Of a DNA stretch of 64,000 nt, positions 9,809 through 19,639 are shown piece after piece. The translations under genes and the position numbers were made by a program. This DNA is from Paracyclopina nana (Eukaryota; Arthropoda; Copepoda; Cyclopoida; Cyclopettidae). The notes under the pieces were generated by a model. It ran no database searches and was not told the origin of the DNA. It saw only the letters and a program-made list of their open reading frames with translations. The DNA lies in the NCBI GenBank assembly GCA_019096065.1, contig JAGUCH010000001.1:1674001-1738000 (forward strand). Reading direction: 5' to 3'. The number at the start of each line of letters is the position of its first letter. The first letter of the stretch is position 1.

Positions 9809-12800
9809 TACTATCTTGCATGTGAAAATACCTCCGAGTTCTATTTATGGAGATTTATAATTATACCGCGTTTCGGCTAAATAACCTACAAGCCTAGTGT
9901 AGTGCATTATTAAACCAAAAAATGCTCTGCGTAGAGGACGTTAAGAATGGTATGGCTGGCATTTAAAATAACCTATCAATACTGGTATGGTTATATAGTG
10001 AATAATTCCCACATGAATGCTTGGAAATCAGTGTTGTGGTAGCGTGGAAAATCCTGCATTTTTCCAGTAACAAAGCTTTTTAAAGTTTCTAAAGGTTACT
10101 CCTCTTCTATTCCTGCTTTTATCACTATAAATATTGGAAGGTTCTGTAATCCAATATATTGAGCATTTCGGCCCACCTACCTAGTTAATATTTACCATGC
10201 CACCTAATGGTTTCGGATTAATGCCCATTTTATTACTAAATAATTTAGGGAATGGCTGAAATGCCACTTCCGTGCAGCCAACTAGATAATTCCAATTTTT
10301 TGACAAATGGTGTTTCCCAAGTAGTATGTATAGTATATTGACTAAATTAGGTAAGCAATTCAGGACTTACCAAAACTTCCAATAAAAATTACAAAACTTC
10401 ACTTGAACAGCTCATGTGTTACACTGCATAGATCACTGTAGTGAATCCTTGCCAAGAGTTTCTTTCAACTGCTGCAGCAAGAGAGCTGTGTGTGATGCAT
10501 ATGTGTGCACATTTGAGCTGTTACTAACACAAATCTCGTCAAATGAGGCGATTTTCTGCTAGTTTCCCCCCATATGTTGAAACACAGTTGAACAAGGAAG
10601 AGCTCAAACAAGCAGACACAAATGGGAGAGCTTCCAGCAAAAGTCAATATTTTCCAAGACTTTAAAAAGAGACAGTTGTGATTTTTTCATTAAACGATCA
10701 AATTTCCTTCTTTTAAAGGTCACTACACAGAAGCTTTGAAGTGAAACATGATAATACACAAACTTGATTCATAACATTTTTGCTCTCGAAAATCACCTCA
10801 TATTACCGCTAATAATTGCTGCATTTTCAGCTTTGTTTGCAGTTTTTCTTGCTGTATCCATCAAAATAAAGCCTTATCAATTGAACAGAATTTGCACTGC
10901 TTTTGATAGTATATGACATTTTTAAGTGCAAGAAAAGAAAGTAATGAGGAAAAATGGCATGCTTGAATTCACGCAACTGAATGACGCAAGTAAGGGGGAA
11001 AAGCTCTTCTATAATAAGAAAACACCGCAACATTTTCTGCAGAATCACGCAACCTCTCAACAAAATTAGTGTGAAAAAACCGGTTCGATTTTTAGCCACG
11101 CTAGATCGAAATCTTGGCGGCAAAGCTGAAAAAAGTCCATTAGTGACTTCTTTGCATTAAAATATTCTTATTCGAATTCTTCAATAGTTTGGTGTAGTCA
11201 AACCTATCCACGAAATAATGGTGATGAAGCATTCATTTTCCTGCCCATTCCTGAGCTATTTCAGCCCCCCAACCGCATTTTCCGCATAAATATCAAGGAA
11301 AAATCGCTGGTGTCCGAAGCAGCGCGGCCAAATGGAGAACCTTTTATGCTAACCACAAAGTGGTCGCGAGAGAACTATTTTGACCATTGATAACTGAAAT
11401 AAGTTGAGCAGCTTAGAAAAACACCGGAGCCTTATCTGTACTTTCAAAAGAGCGCACTTCACTATTTTTAGTTGCAGAGCTACTTGAAAGGTAAATAATG
11501 CATGACACGACTTTACACATGTGCCACCTTTGCACACTGGGCAAAAATACTAGTACCTTTAAAAAAATACCATGCTAAATTAGTCACTTTAGATGTAGAA
11601 TCTTTTAATTGGACAGAGCAAAAAAGCACTTATGGGAAATGTGCAAAAAATGGGTGAATGTCAGCTTAACCAGAGCCGAGGTGAAATTGCGTTCATATGC
11701 TTGTAGCAGCGAGAGGGAAAAGCTAGTTAGCTCACGCATTGATTACTTTAACAGAAGATGGACAAAGAGCAGATAGCAGTCGTCGAAAATTAAGGGGGGG
11801 TTAGAATGTGGCTTGGCATCATTAGTTGTGGAAAAGCTCCTCATATCGTAGTCGCGCGAGTATTTGTCTAGCTGCTCCACGATCACTATCAAAGCAGCAT
11901 TTTTCAGGCTGGTCAAGAAGATCTCCGACTGAGACCATTGAATGTCCAGGCTCTTTTTCGATTTACCCCTCGCAGAGCTCAGGTCAAATGTTTTTCCAAC
12001 CTGCACACACATTTTCTTGAGCCTCCTGCTCATTTTGTAAGTAACGTTGAAATTACTCTGGCAAAAAAATTCCTCGCTGGCAAATGACATTCAATGGTGG
12101 CAAATAATGCTGAATGACAATTTTCCACTGATCCTTTGCAGCATTCATGCTAAGAAAGAATTTCCGTTTGGACAGCTTATCCCTTTTGAGAGCAGCGAGA
12201 GCTTCATCGGGAGATTTCAATTATGAGCGCATTTTGATATCTGCACAATTATTCCGCGCCGAATGAAACCGTCACCTGTTGTTGTGTAGTAGGAAAAGCA
12301 AACATAATCCCTCCCCAGCAACGGAAATAAAGAATTTGAATTCTGCAAAAGAAAAATGCACAGATTCGTTCTGTGCCGTGCAAAGTGTATAATTTCTTAC
12401 GAGCATTCATAAAAAATGCGTGCATTTCTTTAGAATGAGCGGAAGAACGGAGAAAAACAAGCGTGCTTTCATTGTGAGGTTTTTCTATTTTAATCAGTGG
12501 CAGAATTTCAATATGCTGCAGAATTGATTTGGCCAAGACGACGACAGCAACAACTGTGCCATTAATGCGGCGTTCATGTGGCTCAAAGTAATTTATAATC
12601 TCAATTTTGACATAGCTAAAACCACATTTTATGATCTATATCTCATTTTCAAATTCATTAAAAAACACCCTCTATGTGCCTAGTAACCTAATTAAACGGC
12701 TGAAAAGTCTTTTTAAAAATAAAAGTCTTTTTTAAATAAAAAAAAATTCACTTAATACTATGAATGATGACATCACGCATCATATAAAACAAACAGCAAA

Positions 12801-12869
12801 TGCATGATATTACATACATGACAACGCAATATAGTGATTGTTTTTATTCAAAGAAGTGTTGTTTGCTAA

Positions 12870-13070
12870 GCTGACCAGGCGTAGATGAACGGGGCATCAT
12901 CGTCCGTCGCCCGTGCGTTGCGGTCCGAATCGCCCAAGATTTGGAGTGATTCACGCGACGGCGATGATGCGATGGCGCGACTGCAGCTACGCGAGACCGA
13001 GACGCGATGATTGCTTTTCAGCGCAGCAGCATAAGCAGCAGTCTTGTGGCGAAATTCGGCAATTGTGGAC
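12870..13070 (+). promoter_or_regulatory. CpG-rich block, probable promoter/5' UTR of the FGFRL1-like gene
   Basis: In a region that is otherwise AT-rich, this stretch has many CG dinucleotides (for example CGTCCGTCGCCCG near 12900 and GCGAGACCGAGACGCG near 13000). It ends about 200 bp before the start codon at 13273. No core promoter element could be confirmed. Confidence 0.35.
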
Positions 13071-13272
13071 GTTGAAACGTCATTAAACTGTCACCCCTTG
13101 TCCAACCCCTTTGGCTGCCATTCGTCTCAATTAGAGGACGCCAATGATTGCCCACATCAAGGATCGATCCCACGACTTTGTTGGCCGATTGTTAGCATAA
13201 ATAATTGTTGTCAACTACCGGCGGAAAAAATCAATTTTCAGAAGACCTCAGTTTGGGCTGCAGCACTCAACG

Positions 13273-16054
13273 ATGCGGATCATTTGCCAGCTTCTTTTGC
13301 TCATGGGGCTCGTTCAGGCTTTTGGGTCAGTGAAGGGTGAGTACTGTGATCTCGTTTTACTCAATATTTCACATGCTAATATTCACATTCACATTTGGCT
13401 GTAAAATGAGCCGGGCAACAATATGCTAATTATGGGGGTGAATTGGAGCAGGGTGGAATTTCGAGAAGGCTGAAAAACTGTGAATTTTCTTGTCCACTTA
13501 TTGTGAGTGAGCTTCTGCGGACGTTTTTACGAGCCTCATTAGCCATTCAGGTTGGTCCCCTCAAAGTAGAACAATTAGGCGCTAAAATACTGCTCTCTGC
13601 TTTTTATGCATGGAAAACGACTGGGTTTTTTTTGTTTGCCCCTGCAAAACTGATGGATCAGAGTCCTTGTTTGCCAAATAGATATTTTTAAGCCTGCGTT
13701 GAATGCCTGAAAAAACATGTACTTGTAGCAGTAATCAGAGCTTCGTGATGATAAGCAATTCTGGCTACCGTGAATAAATCCTTATTATTAATTTTGATGC
13801 TTCACCATTTTTCACCCAATGCAAATATATATTTTCGAGCGCTCGGATTATTTTTCCAAACTTCTTTGGTGGTGTTTATGTAGATTACGTGAGGTGCACA
13901 GCGGGACAAAGCTACCCAGGAAACTTTAAATATTTGCCAACACTTGCCATAAATATACCACCCGGACTTGCAATTAAAGTACTTATATGGCAAGAAAGCT
14001 TCATTTTATCGTATATCTAGGATATGTGATTTCAATTTTGAGCAGAGGGCATGGCCATAATCTTTGCATTTTCCCAGTGTGCAGCAAAGAAAACGGACTA
14101 GTCCAGGCTAAGCACATTATTTACAGAACGAATCCGCAGGAGTTTTCGCCTCCAGCGACGAGATGATCTTTGGCAAACAATTTTTCGAGCCTCGAAATGA
14201 GTGAATTTTTAACACTGAGGTCACTGTGTTGAGGCTCACCGCAGCGCGCGGGCGGGGTGAGACTTCGTTTGTATGTTCTGAGGCTCCAAAGATACTATAA
14301 ACCTTATTCTGCATAATCTCATGTAAAAACTGGCAACGCCTGAGCAACGAGATCGCGGGAGGATTTAGAGTTGTGATAAAGCTTTGCTGCGAAAACAAAT
14401 CATCGCGGCCAAGATAGGAATATTTGTTATCTCAACTGAAGCTAGCCTCAACAATCCAATGCTTTCTTATCCGAGCACTTCCATTATGTGTGCATAAGCA
14501 CCTCAGGCCAAAGTTGATTTTGACTTATTGTTGCAGACGTTCCCATTGTGGAGGTCAAGAGAGCTTTCAAAGTTGCTCCCTTGGGCGAAAATGTCCGGAT
14601 CAATTGCCCGATTAAAGGGCAACCTGCTCCAATGATCACGTGGTCCAAAGGCAGCGAGGCCATCACGGATTACCTGTGGGAGCGGATCAGCCTGGACAGG
14701 AAGTCACTGATCATCACTGACGTTCAGTATGATGACACTGGCATTTACTTTTGCAAAGGCACCAATGGGTACGGATCCAGCGAAGTCCGGATTGACCTCT
14801 TGGTTCTCGGTACTACCATTCAATCCAATTTTATATAGCTGAGATAATAGCAATTTCTATTGTAGATAAAGAAAGATATTCAAATTGGAAACCTGATGGG
14901 GGAGTGCAGCCCATTTTCACCGAGGACACTTCCAGCTCCGAGTCCACCTATTTTCCCAATGCTGGAACTGATCTGCGGCTAGAGTGCTCAGCATTAGGGC
15001 AACCAGAGCCTTACGTCTATTGGCTGAAGAATATGGCTCGCATCGGCCCGGATGACAAGGTGCTCAGGCTGAAGAAAGTGGAGCATGAAGACAGTGCCAT
15101 TTACACTTGCGTGGCCCAGAACAAGTTTGGCATTGCAGCCAGGAACTTTTCAGTGCAAGTGGTGAGCAATGAGATCATAGCCAATGAAAAGTTCACCGAT
15201 CCGTCCAAGCCAGTCTTGATGCCAGACTATTCGACCATCCAGCATTTGATTTTGCCCAACGATCCTGAGAACATCACTGTTGAATCTGATGGCAAGGCCA
15301 TCCTCGAATTCAAAGCCAAGGTAAGTGACGCTGCAAAAGTTGATGAAAAATTCAATTAGAATCATTTTTTTAACCACCAGGGCAAATGCACTTGGCTGAA
15401 AAAACTCCATCCTGGAGAAGTCGTTCCGGATAGCAAGGCTGTCATCAACTTGAAACCCGATCCTTTCCTCGTAATTGAAGATTCGGAGCGCATTCAGAGC
15501 TACTCGGAAGCATCAAGCTTGGGAGACTTTTTTATCAACCGCCTGAAGATTTCCCCAGTCAGCAAGAGAGACGAGGGCATGTATTATTGCGTAGTCAACG
15601 ACCCCCAAGACTCTCGGTCCACCTTCAAGTACTCATTTCTACGAGTCAACCAAGGTAAACAAAATACTAAAATAAGTAGCTAAAATACTAAAATTCGAAT
15701 TAATTTTTTGAAGGCTTAGAAGACTCTCTGAAATCAGACCCTTTGATAATCGTTGTGGCCTGCTTGGGAGCGTTTGTCCTCGTGTTCCTTATCTTGATCA
15801 TTGCTTGCATTTTGAAGAAAAACAGAAAACCCGAGCAGCTTCAGCACACGTTGCCAGCCAGCCACAACACTTCAGTGGAAAGTCCGGAGGTGCAAGAGAG
15901 GATGCTTGATCCCTACCAATCCAGGGTGACGAGGCAGGACTTTTATGCGTACAACCCCAAAATGGGCCTCCCCTTGCCACCCACTCCATATGAGGAGAGC
16001 AAGGTCCGACAACCAAGCAACCATACATTCAGATCCTCTCACAGCAGAAGATGA
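13273..16054 (+). CDS. FGFRL1: FGF receptor-like 1 type protein: three Ig domains, no kinase
   Basis: Five coding exons, 13273-13336, 14537-14809, 14866-15320, 15381-15654 and 15714-16054, total 1407 nt, 468 residues. A signal peptide (MRIICQLLLLMGLVQA) is followed by Ig1 (about 24-112, ending YFCKGTNGYGS), Ig2 (about 133-225, YTCVAQNKFG), an Ig3-like region (about 245-355, MYYCVVND), one membrane span (about 364-388) and a short tail of about 80 residues with LPLPPTPYE. Ig1 closely matches the FGFRL1 motif CKATNGFGS, and the WLKK block in Ig3 fits as well. There is no tyrosine kinase, as in FGFRL1/nou-darake, which binds FGF or acts as a decoy or adhesion receptor. Ig3 lacks the usual B-strand Cys (see findings). 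Intron 1 is 1.2 kb. Confidence 0.85.
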
Positions 16055-16314
16055 AATCTCCATCAAGTAGAAGAAGAAGAAGAAGATTCTAGTCATTCTC
16101 TCAGAGCTTTTTTTGTAACAAAATATACCATTGAATAGTTGAAGAATAAGGTCTTTCGAAAGTTGAAACTTTACTTGATAACTTGATTATATCGAAAATT
16201 AGAGAGGGGGGTCTTAATGCTGGTCATTATGGTCGTTACACAACTCAATTTGTTAAAGTGCGCAAAGAAGTACTGATGAAGTGTCCACTCGTGAGAAAAA
16301 ATCGTTGTCGTGTG
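16055..16314. other. Shared 3' region of the FGFRL1-like and SR genes
   Basis: 260 bp between convergent stop codons, with a short AAG repeat (about 16068-16085) just after the FGFRL1-like stop. Both 3' UTRs must lie or overlap here. Confidence 0.6.
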
Positions 16315-18079
16315 TTAATCGCCATTGTTCTTGGGGCTGCCAGATGCGGACCTGGAGCGAGATCTGGACCTGGACCTTGAGGCGTCGCGCCCGTTCTTGC
16401 CCTCGCCATCGTCTTTTTCAATGGACCTTGATCGTGACCTCTTGGGACTTCTGCTTCTGGACCTGTCCTTGGGAGGAGGAGAGCGGCTGCGACTCCTCGA
16501 CTTGGACCTGCCCTTGTCACTTCCTCCGCGAGACCTGGATCGGGACCTGGACCTGGATCGAGACCTGGACCGGCTCCTCGACCTCGAGCCTCCAGATCTG
16601 GACCTCCTGGACCTCATCTTGGACTCTTCGGTCAGCTTGATCCTTCGGCCGTTCAACTCGGCTCCATCCAGCTTATCCAGAGCAGTTCTCATGTCCTAAG
16701 CAAAAACATGCAAAAAACCACAATGTTGAAGCCTTTTCAAAAATTACCTTTTCAGAAGCAAACTCCACGCATCCCTCGTTTCTCCTCGGCTTGTGAGCGT
16801 CAGCATAAGTGACCTCGCCAGCTTGCCGCATGTAATCCTTGAGATCCTACATCAAAGTTGCAAAAGGAGCATTATTATCAGGGCAATGACACTTGATAGT
16901 AATCTACTAAAAATGAACCCTTTGACACCCGGTGGCCTCTTGATCAGGGTTAAAATGGCCGCGAGCTCTTACTCTGTTGGAGACGGGAACACAACTCAGG
17001 GCATTTTTAGGCGAAAATTACCTTGATTGTGTGCTCTAGTGATTTTCGTGTTGCGCATCTCTTTTGATTGGGATGATTGATTGCAACAACATTGGTCACG
17101 TGACTGATTGATTGCAACACACTCTCTCACCGTGATCAAAACAGCAAAACTTTCTTTCGTGATAGCGTGGGGATTGAAAAAATTGCAGCTGCTTCAATGG
17201 CGGCTCATCAGCAATGAAATTTTGGCATCATGAACTGACGTCAGCTATGTGTGTATAGACCTCGCGATCGAAATGGATGGATCTAAATTGGCACCATTGG
17301 GAGACCAAAGAACATAATTATATCTCGGTTCCTCCACGCAATAATAATTCGGGTTATCCACATATATTATTAAGGCGAGAGGTGTGTCACGTGGCAAAAA
17401 AAGATGAAATAATGGTTGTCAACAGTTATTTTTTTGCAGAGTGAAAAGAAGGCTCAGAAAGAAGGTTGATTTTTACAGTTTCTTCCCAATTTTGAAAAAG
17501 TGAACTTAATATTAATAGTGCGGTTACCTGCCAGCTCACGCGGCTAGAAAGATTCTCGACGACGACTCGAAAGTCAGTCCTTGTGGGCGGGCCATATTTG
17601 TCCAGCCACACGGGCCGATCTCGGCCTCCACGGCCTCCGCGACGAGGGGAGCCTCCACGGCGGTCTCGGCCTCCGTCAGAGCCTCCGCGGCCTCCACTGC
17701 TGCCACCTCCCCACTTCTCACGGTCCCTGCCATGAGGGGTTCCGCGGGCAATCTCGACCGAGACCCTGTCACGTCAAAAATTGCAAAAAAGCCAAATACT
17801 TGAAAATTCCTGTTTACCTTTCGCCAAGGAGATCTCGTCCGTTCATTTCGTAGCAAGCGTCGTCGGCATCCCTGTAGTCGTCGAATTCGACGAAGCAAAA
17901 TCCATTCTGGAAAACAGAAGCCACGTGCAATTCTCCACCGCGCTACGTGATCGTGGCTGAATATTTACATTTACCTTCATGGAAATTTCGCGGATTCTTC
18001 CGAATTTCCGGAAGAAACGCTCCACATCTCTTTCCCTGGTTCGGTGGTTCAAGCCGCCGACGTAAACTCGTGTCGACAT
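16315..18079 (-). CDS. SR splicing factor, SRSF4/5/6 (B52) type
   Basis: Five coding exons, 18079-17975, 17906-17818, 17765-17528, 16846-16748 and 16695-16315, total 912 nt, 303 residues. RRM1 (1-70) has the RNP motifs VYVGGL and GFCFVEF. A Gly/Arg-rich linker follows. RRM2 (about 105-185) carries [21 protein letters not shown], the hallmark of the pseudo-RRM of this SR subgroup. The C-terminus is a long RS domain from residue 190, which is phosphorylated by SRPK kinases in the family. These nuclear proteins bind exonic enhancers and promote splice-site choice. The start MSTRVYVGG was chosen by family match; an ATG six codons upstream is also in frame. Intron 3 (680 bp) is much longer than the others, as in relatives that host a poison exon. 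It is divergent from RNF25. Confidence 0.95.
16847..17527 (-). other. Long third intron of the SR gene, possible poison-exon host
   Basis: The intron is 681 bp against 53-70 bp for the others. It contains a 15-bp direct repeat (17074-17088 and 17105-17119) around the palindrome GTCACGTGAC (17095-17104), and a TGACGTCA near 17236. On the minus strand a donor-like CAAG|GTAATT lies near 17022. SR genes often autoregulate through a stop-containing exon; that role here is only inferred. Confidence 0.35.
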
Positions 18080-18784
18080 TGCTAAGTGTCGTGTCAATGT
18101 TCGATTGAAATGTGAGAAAGAATAATTGTTTGCGTTATCGAAACAACGGCGTCGGATGGCGGCGAAATGACTCTAGCTTGGTTTCATCCGATTTCAGCCT
18201 CTTAGTTTCACAAAATGCCAAATACATGCATATTCACTCATCTTTCGATATCTTTGAGCACAAAATATGAAAGGAGTGTAAATTATTGTGAAATGATGAT
18301 TTTTTCGGATCAGTCTTTTTAATGTTTTCAAGACTTTTTACTTGAATATAGACAAAATGAATGATTAATCGATCTGGTAACGATTTCTGAATTTGAGAGG
18401 AAAGCTTCCATGCGCATAATTTTTTATTGCGCAACATACCCTCACAAAACGCCCAAAGTAGACTTTCTTTTCCTTCATTAATCATTATTTTAGCTCGATT
18501 GAATTAAGATTTTAATCAATACAATCTAAAATGAATTTTCATTTTTTAAAGTTGTTTAAGGATCATCAGATAGAGTTAAAAAATTCAAGGTTTGATGTTT
18601 TTGAAAAATAGTCTGGTAGCGCTGAACAATAGCTATATTGAAAGGTGTCGCATTTCTCGTCAAAACAAAGTAGAGGAAAGCAAATGAAAACAGAGGAGGA
18701 AAGCGCTACCTTCAAGGCTTGACTTCAATGTTGGGCCCTTGATTTTTTATCAGAGCAAAAATGAAGAGGTGACACCCGTTCAAA
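18080..18784. promoter_or_regulatory. Bidirectional promoter region, SR gene / RNF25
   Basis: 705 bp separate the divergent starts of the SR factor (-) and RNF25 (+). GC-rich words (GGCGTCGGATGGCGGCG near 18150) lie close to the SR start; the rest is AT-rich. No gene was seen in it. That it drives both genes is inferred from position. Confidence 0.45.
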
Positions 18785-19570
18785 ATGAGCGACCTTTGCT
18801 CTAGCCTTGCCGAAGAGATTGAGTCTTTGGAGGCCATTTTGTCTCCGGAAGAAGATGAGCTGGCCTATGCAACGGTCGCCGAGAATCCCGAGGAATTAGT
18901 GATCACAGTCAAAATTTCCCCTCTGACCGCCTCAGATACCACTCGGCAATACGTTGGCCTTTACCTAAAGGCCGTGGTGAATAAAACCAGGTATCCAGAC
19001 CTCGAGGGCCCCTTGTCAGTGGATGTCTTCAAGGTGCGTGGCCTGGACGAGCCGAAAGTCAAAGTGCTCTTGGAGTCGCTGAAATTCAGGTGCGATGAGT
19101 ATGTGGGCAGCCCAGTGATTTTCACACTAGTGGATGACTGCAGAGAGTTCCTGACAAACCACAATTACCCTTCGTGTCCTTGCTCAATTTGCCAGTTTCA
19201 CATTGTTCAAGGAGACTCATTTGTCAAGACAACCTGCTTTCACTACTTCCACTCCGCTTGCTTTGGCCGCTATTTAAAGTTTTATGAGCCGGAAGAGGTG
19301 CATGATGATTTATCACATGGCCACAGCAACCAAAAGTCGAGGAAGCCAGACAACCTGATCCCTTGTCCTGTGTGTCGTTTCGACCTTCCCAAAGACCATT
19401 GGAGCAGAGAGGCGCTGTTGAAGGAGCGGGAATCCGTGCTGCAATCCGAGGAGCCCATGGGCACTTTTGTCAGGTCAAAGTCGCTGGAGCGACTGCAGAA
19501 GAAGATGCAAGACTTGTTCGAATGTCAGAAGCAAAAGGGGGCAATAATTACAAACTCCTCGACGAGATGA
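18785..19570 (+). CDS. RNF25: E3 ubiquitin ligase RNF25 (RWD + RING)
   Basis: A single-exon 261-residue protein. The N-terminal RWD domain (about 1-115) begins EEIESLEAILSPEEDE, the typical helix and acidic loop of RWD, and contains the YP-x-x-x-P-like RYPDLEGPL. A RING finger follows (about 133-205) with CPCSIC, CFHYFHSAC and CPVC, the spaced Cys/His pattern that binds two zinc ions and recruits an E2. A short charged C-terminal helix ends the protein. RNF25 (AO7) is known to act in ubiquitin signalling, including at stalled ribosomes. Vertebrate RNF25 is longer (about 460), so this has a short tail. Its lack of introns is unusual in this window. The stop is 69 bp from the stop of the convergent receptor gene. 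Confidence 0.9.
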   Translation: MSDLCSSLAEEIESLEAILSPEEDELAYATVAENPEELVITVKISPLTASDTTRQYVGLYLKAVVNKTRYPDLEGPLSVDVFKVRGLDEPKVKVLLESLKFRCDEYVGSPVIFTLVDDCREFLTNHNYPSCPCSICQFHIVQGDSFVKTTCFHYFHSACFGRYLKFYEPEEVHDDLSHGHSNQKSRKPDNLIPCPVCRFDLPKDHWSREALLKERESVLQSEEPMGTFVRSKSLERLQKKMQDLFECQKQKGAIITNSSTR

Positions 19571-19639
19571 CATAAATCAGTTTTATATAGCTTGGTGGTG
19601 TATTAGAAATAGAATCAATTTTTATTGTAGTCATGTTGA

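Larger units (their letters stand above)
9516..13272. other. Long non-coding region between divergent genes
   Basis: This 3.7 kb lies between two divergent starts, the TMEM200-like gene (-) and the FGFRL1-like gene (+), so it should hold both promoters. The first 300 bp are rich in short GGTATACC-type inverted repeats. The middle is AT-rich with no convincing gene; the longest frame (12090-11743, minus) is judged below. A CpG-rich block lies at the right end. Confidence 0.5.

Noticed and set aside
11743-12090. 115-codon minus-strand frame in the long intergenic region
   Set aside because: No recognisable domain or splice context; a frame of this size can arise by chance in 3.7 kb. Conservation or transcription would be needed to accept it.
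16325-16699. Plus-strand frame rich in Leu and Asp opposite the RS domain
   Set aside because: It is the mirror of Arg-Ser codons of the SR gene (CGN/AGN against CTN/GAN) and has no independent features.
17843-18097. Start of the SR protein at 18097
   Set aside because: The family begins directly with MSTRVYVG-like sequence; the six extra codons are more likely leader, though they are in frame.
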